From Bradysia coprophila (lineage: Eukaryota; Arthropoda; Insecta; Diptera; Sciaridae), in assembly GCF_014529535.1 (NCBI RefSeq), contig NC_050736.1, positions 3,348,001-3,412,000 on the forward strand: 64,000 nt of DNA, given 5' to 3'. The number at the start of each line of letters is the position of its first letter. The stretch's first letter is position 1. Shown here piece after piece: positions 59,299 to 64,000 of this stretch. A program made the position numbers and the translations under genes. The notes under the pieces are model-generated. The model was not told where the DNA came from. It saw nothing but the letters and a program-made list of their open reading frames with translations, and searched no databases.

Positions 59299-60955
59299 CT
59301 CTAACATTTTTTGAGATGTATGATGGTTTTTCATATATTACAAGTCTAGGGAAGTGATGGATTTCTTGTTCTGTATTTTATACTCATTTCGAAAAAAGTT
59401 AGGCGACAATTCTCTTGCTAAAATATGTCAGTATTTAACTAATCAGCTTATAATTTGACCACAAATTCAGATAATTAAAAACTTTCTAATCAAATTATTT
59501 CTGATTAGAAACTTTGTCACAAAAAAGGTTTCTCACCGCAAGTACAAAAACATCAGTCCCCAAATTTAAAGTAATGTACAACATAACGCTATTTACCTCA
59601 AAGAGAATATTGATCATGCTTCTAATAGAAAATATTGATCTTGCTTCCGGTCGTATTTTCGTTTAATACTAAAACTAACAGTATTCTTCAATCAAAAATA
59701 ATTACCCAAAGAAAGTCCGTCCAAAAACACCCATCCGACTGAGAAAAATATTGAACTAATTCATTCATGATAGCTAGCAGTGAAACAATTAATCTTTTTC
59801 TGTGAAGACAATACACAAACATCGGTTCATCACCCTGAAGAATCAATTTGCTATAGTTATGATCTCACAAATAAGAAAATAAATTTCTTGTTAAAAGGTT
59901 TAAGAGTTTGGTTATATTTTCATTGATCACTTCTTTCTCGTCAAAGATCGGTATCATTACTTTATGGCTGTGTTGTGCACGTTTTTACATACTATCTCTT
60001 CGATTGTAGAACTCTTGTTCCATATATAACATAAACAAATTTTTGTTGTTGTTGTTGTATTATATTGAACCTTTATGTACATACTTTTAGCATTTTGATA
60101 TGAAAAAAAAAATCTGAAACTGAAAAGCCCCATACTAATATAAGATACACTGAATGTGGATGACTTTGAAAAAAATCAATTTGACGTGGGCGTTGAATAC
60201 AAAATACTTGCTACATTGAAATACATGTTTTTATCTGATTAAAAATTAATTCAAAAACAATTTAACATGGCTGTATTATGACTATTGATGATGTGAAATA
60301 AACATAATTTTTTGTTTTGTTTTGTACATCGGAGATAGGCTCTGGATGTTTCTTTTAATTTAATAAACATAAAAGGACACGAAATGTTGAAATTAATTAT
60401 TCCTATCATCATCTGGATTTCTTGATCTGGTAACCGAGACAATGACTTTTCATATTGAATAGAGGTTCAATTAGTTCTAATTATAATAATTGCTAGTGTG
60501 TTACGCATTTTTTTGACTATACAACGTAGAAAAATTAGTTGAATGTGATATTGTATTGGTTCAGTTGATGGGGAGACCTTCCGATGGTAAGATTATGAAA
60601 AATGGCGAAATGATGTCAATTCGAATAAATTACAACGATATAATCTTGCAAAATTAATTTAATTTATTAACGAAAAGCTATTTAATTCAAGAAATCTTTG
60701 TCTTAGTCAGAGGTATCTGTTGAATTTGCATTTCGGTCGAAACATCGAACATTCAATGTCAGGAAGAACTTTTGTTTCCGTGATCAAGAGTTTGGAGAAA
60801 AAAACAGGAAAAGATCTACGCGACAGTGGTCCAAGTACGAAAGGCAAGATGGTCTCTCAGCTCTCACATATGCTTCGTCCACTTTGCGCTTCGATAGCAT
60901 AGGCAGTCAATAGATCTGTTACTTCTGTTGTCTCTATGGTTACTAGTGGTACACC

Positions 60956-61023
60956 AGATGCTTGGAGATGTGAGGAGATTATTTTTTTTATAGAAAGTTG
61001 GATGTAATCATCTCCAAGCATCT
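60956..61023. repeat. Short inverted repeat, 15-bp arms
   Basis: AGATGCTTGGAGATG pairs with CATCTCCAAGCATCT across 38 bp. TTAA-family fragments lie on both sides (ATAGATCTGTTACTTC near 60910; AGATAACGGATGAG...GGTTAA near 61155-61185), so this may be another insertion in a family copy. Confidence 0.55.
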
Positions 61024-61189
61024 ACCTACCATCATCTATAATCTCACTATCCTGTGTCCAAAGACTTTCTATACTTTCTAGTGTATCAAACAAAGCCATT
61101 TCTTCATCAGTTTTACATAAATTTGTCCATGTGACAATTATTTTTGACGTCTTTCTAGATAACGGATGAGTTCGCAAAAGGTTAAATTA

Positions 61190-62750
61190 AGAAACATATT
61201 GCACAGTTGACCTATGCACTGGCTGATAAACATCAGAAGTAATAGATCTACTGCTTTGCGATATTTAGTTCCATGATAATTCTCAACAATTAGAGCAACT
61301 AATGCATTTAATAATATAAAATCAAACAACCACTAGGGTCAATGTGACTTTCTCATACATTCTACAATGCAGTAAAATTACATTAAATAGCGTCAAATCT
61401 TTACAATAAATCAATCTCTTATTTTACCTGAAATTTCTTCCCTTACTTAAAAACGTGATCGTAACATGCGATAAACTTTTAACACCAAACATCTATACCA
61501 CAAAAAAGCGCTCTTCATTCGCTTTCACAATTACATTATTAATCAGCCCCAAATATCAATAAACTACACACAGCACATTACATCCCATTATGATAGATAG
61601 ATGTTTACCTTTTAATTCCATTTTCGTTATGTGACTTTTAACCCCTGTATGTTAAACCCCTCTTCATATATTGAGGTGATGTTTCGTAATATGACGTTGC
61701 AGTAATTTGATAACGAGCTGCGCGTGTTTGTAACACGTTAGACTTAGAATGGGCTGAAATGAATTTATTGTTCATGAGCAAAGGGGTTTGAATGCATTTA
61801 AAATAGGAATTTGAATAATGTTGGTTGCGACTGTGATGGTTAGATTGTCCGCGTGTTCTGACCGCGACCTTATGAAGAAAGGGAGAAAATGTAAATTAAA
61901 AAAAAAAGAAACGAAATCCAGATGCGAGGCTTACCTGGATAATTTATGACTTTATTCGTGTTTTCTATGAAGTTAAAATATTTACAATCAAAAATTCTAA
62001 ACATCATTTTATACCGACAACAGTGCTGATCGATTAATTTGATTATTTTTGCCATTTCATCTAGCTCTGTAATCAATACATGAATGGAGATGATGATGAT
62101 TGGTAATTGAACAAAATGACTAACAAGAAATAAATGTTCATTAAAAATTAATCAATAAATTAATAGCTGAAATCTTATTTTCACTTATTGGCTTTTTTTC
62201 TTGACATTTCCAAATTCGTGATCTTCTATTTCCACGACTAGGTGGTAAATAATCTTACAAATAACATTCGGGCACTTGCATGTATTTACATTAAATTTTA
62301 AGAAAACGGAAATGTGCTTACTCATCGGGTTTTTCTTCAATTTTGAAAACATTGAACAGTTGATTTTATGCGTCAACGCTTAATTTGTAAGTCAACTTGA
62401 AATTGACAATGAAAACGAATTGACTCGATTAACTAATGAACATTTTCAAAAGCGAACTTTCTCAGTACTTTCGTCATGTAAAACGTAAAGTATTGATACA
62501 TAACTAAAAAAGAGCCGTTGGTGTCACTCCGGACTTTGTAGTACCATACAACCGAAATGATGGAATTCAGATCATTTAGTTCATTTCGTTTATTCATTTT
62601 TAAAGTAATTATAATTGACTGATTGAAAAAGCCATTATTTGCCAGTATTATTATGAATTCGATAATCGAATCTACTACTTCTTTCAATTATCGATATTTT
62701 TGTTACTAAAACTGTAAAACTCGACCTTCATCTCAAACCGGGATACCGTC
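61190..62750. other. Gene desert, AT-rich
   Basis: No gene seen. Minus-strand open frames at 61870-62076, 62185-62376 and 62433-62687 lack motifs and start context. Confidence 0.35.
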
Positions 62751-62754
62751 CTAC

Positions 62755-62910
62755 AATTCTAGTAGTCCACTTTACTTCAAATCTATTACTTAATTAGTTT
62801 TCACATACATTCAATTATAAAGTACCAGAACAGATGGAGCTCATCGCTCATTTTCGTCAGCGTCGTTGTCGATAACAAATGACATAGTCGTCCGTAATAG
62901 GTTGCGTTAA
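62755..62910 (+). mobile_element. TTAA-family MITE copy, 5' truncated
   Basis: Contains AAATCTATTACTTAATTAGT, CGTCGTTGTCGATAACAAATG and the right end GTCCGTAATAGGTTGCGTTAA. Confidence 0.7.
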
Positions 62911-64000
62911 GGCGCTTGAGGCTGAACCCGAAATTTATAAATGATGGTTGAATTGGCTAAGTTTGTTTCGAATCATCAGGTTCAGATCGACCTGAAATTG
63001 AAGAACAGAAACGTCAACCTGAACTTAATCTGACCTGAATTGATCAAAAACATGCAATGATAAATTTCAAGTTCCGATTTATCCAGGTTGAACCGTACCT
63101 GAGCCGAATTGGGTTTTATTATTTCAGGTTTAGGTCAAGTCGCACCCGAATCGATATGGGATTACAAAATTTTACCAAAGTCACGCTCAGATGATATGTC
63201 ACACATTGTAAATTTATAGCTGTTAAAGGTCCTACGCTAGAACGAGGTGTGATATTTGATGTGAGCAAAAATTTAAATTAAAAAATCATAAAATTGATGA
63301 CAACATTAATTTTATGAAATTATTGACGGCTGAAAACTGTTAAAATTATGATGACGGCTTTTATTACATAAAGGAAAAAAAAAACTTTAGCCACCCGATA
63401 CTGTTTTTTTTTCGTCAGTTTTATAATTATAGTGGAAAACACCTAAACGAGAAAAACAAGAACGTATCGGCTTCTTTGGAGGTCGCTGTTGCAATTAGAA
63501 AAAGAATCGTTGATGTTCGATTTGAATTATTAAATTGATAAAAAGCGCTGTTTGTGTACCAAAAATTTAATTGAAATTTTATGAAACTTGAAGAAATTTC
63601 GATAAGATAATCATTAATTAAAATAAATGTGTGAAAGTAAAATTGCCAAAAAAATAATAATGAAAAAAAAAACCAAAAAAACAAAATAATCAAAAACAAA
63701 CTTGTTTTTGTTTTAAAAATATGCCCGCAGGTCCATTTATCGGCGACAGATATTGATGATTGAAATTTCAAATTACAATATTTATGAGCAATAAACTAGA
63801 GAATTTTACAAAGATTTTCATAGTCTTGTCCGAATGCTATTAGTGAAAAAAAAATTGACAATATTTTGAATTGTAAAAATAAAACTTCACTTCGAAATTG
63901 AATAATATTTAGGTGTTAATGGTGTTTTATAATGAATGAAATTCATGTATTTGATTAATATATTGGATCCAATAAAAGCCAATTTCGATAACAAAATTAC
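62911..64000. other. Non-coding end of window
   Basis: Begins with a CAGGT/ACCTG-rich tract (62930-63160) resembling the one at 31150. The remainder is AT-rich with A-runs. The 114-codon minus frame at 63427-63771 is T-rich on the coding strand and shows no family motif. Confidence 0.35.

Noticed and set aside
60720..60902. 60-codon open frame with K-rich segment
   Set aside because: No start or splice context and no recognisable family; neighbouring sequence is worn MITE.

Overview
The window looks like nuclear DNA of an insect, most likely a fly and probably a lower dipteran such as a fungus gnat; that placement is inference. The genes are eukaryotic, with short GT-AG introns (often 50-70 bp). 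The base composition is strongly AT-rich. The proteins are clear homologues of Boule, ANKRD54, GEN and RBM45. Gene models were built by hand from splice sites and reading phase. All the models named here keep an open frame across every junction. No bacterial, organellar or viral genes were seen.

Layout. Bases 1-3948 are T-rich non-coding DNA, probably the 3' intron of boule. Boule (minus strand) has six coding exons between 3949 and 6006 and a likely 5' non-coding exon ending at 7452; its last exon is not visible. Next comes an uncharacterised acidic nuclear-type protein (plus, 9623-10485). ANKRD54 (minus, 12700-13712) and the Holliday-junction resolvase Gen (plus, 13944-16993) follow head to head with 231 bp between start codons. 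A 950-bp foldback element lies at 17559-18510. Two complete RBM45 genes are in tandem on the minus strand (19857-23099 and 24094-25881). The upstream-strand neighbour is a broken Crypton-like tyrosine-recombinase pseudogene (26378-27160) that carries a hAT MITE.

From about 27.2 kb to 64 kb I find no convincing gene. This is an AT-rich intergenic or intronic desert dense in short DNA transposons. One family dominates: a 160-240 bp element flanked by TTAA with ends like CCTGTCACAGAYGG, present in at least a dozen diverged copies in both orientations. It has repeatedly been a target for other insertions (a Tc1-type MITE, a hAT-like foldback at its edge, a 1.37-kb composite carrying a 5S rRNA-derived segment, and a copy inside an RBM45 intron). 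A few splice-bounded open segments on the minus strand (28.7-36.3 kb) could be exons of an unrecognised gene.

Functionally the genes are a mixed set: germline translational control (boule), DNA repair (Gen), RNA binding (two RBM45 paralogues) and an ankyrin scaffold (ANKRD54). They are not an operon or pathway. The most interesting items are the RBM45 duplication with an intron present in only one copy, the nested transposon stratigraphy with readable target-site duplications, and the 5S-derived segment.
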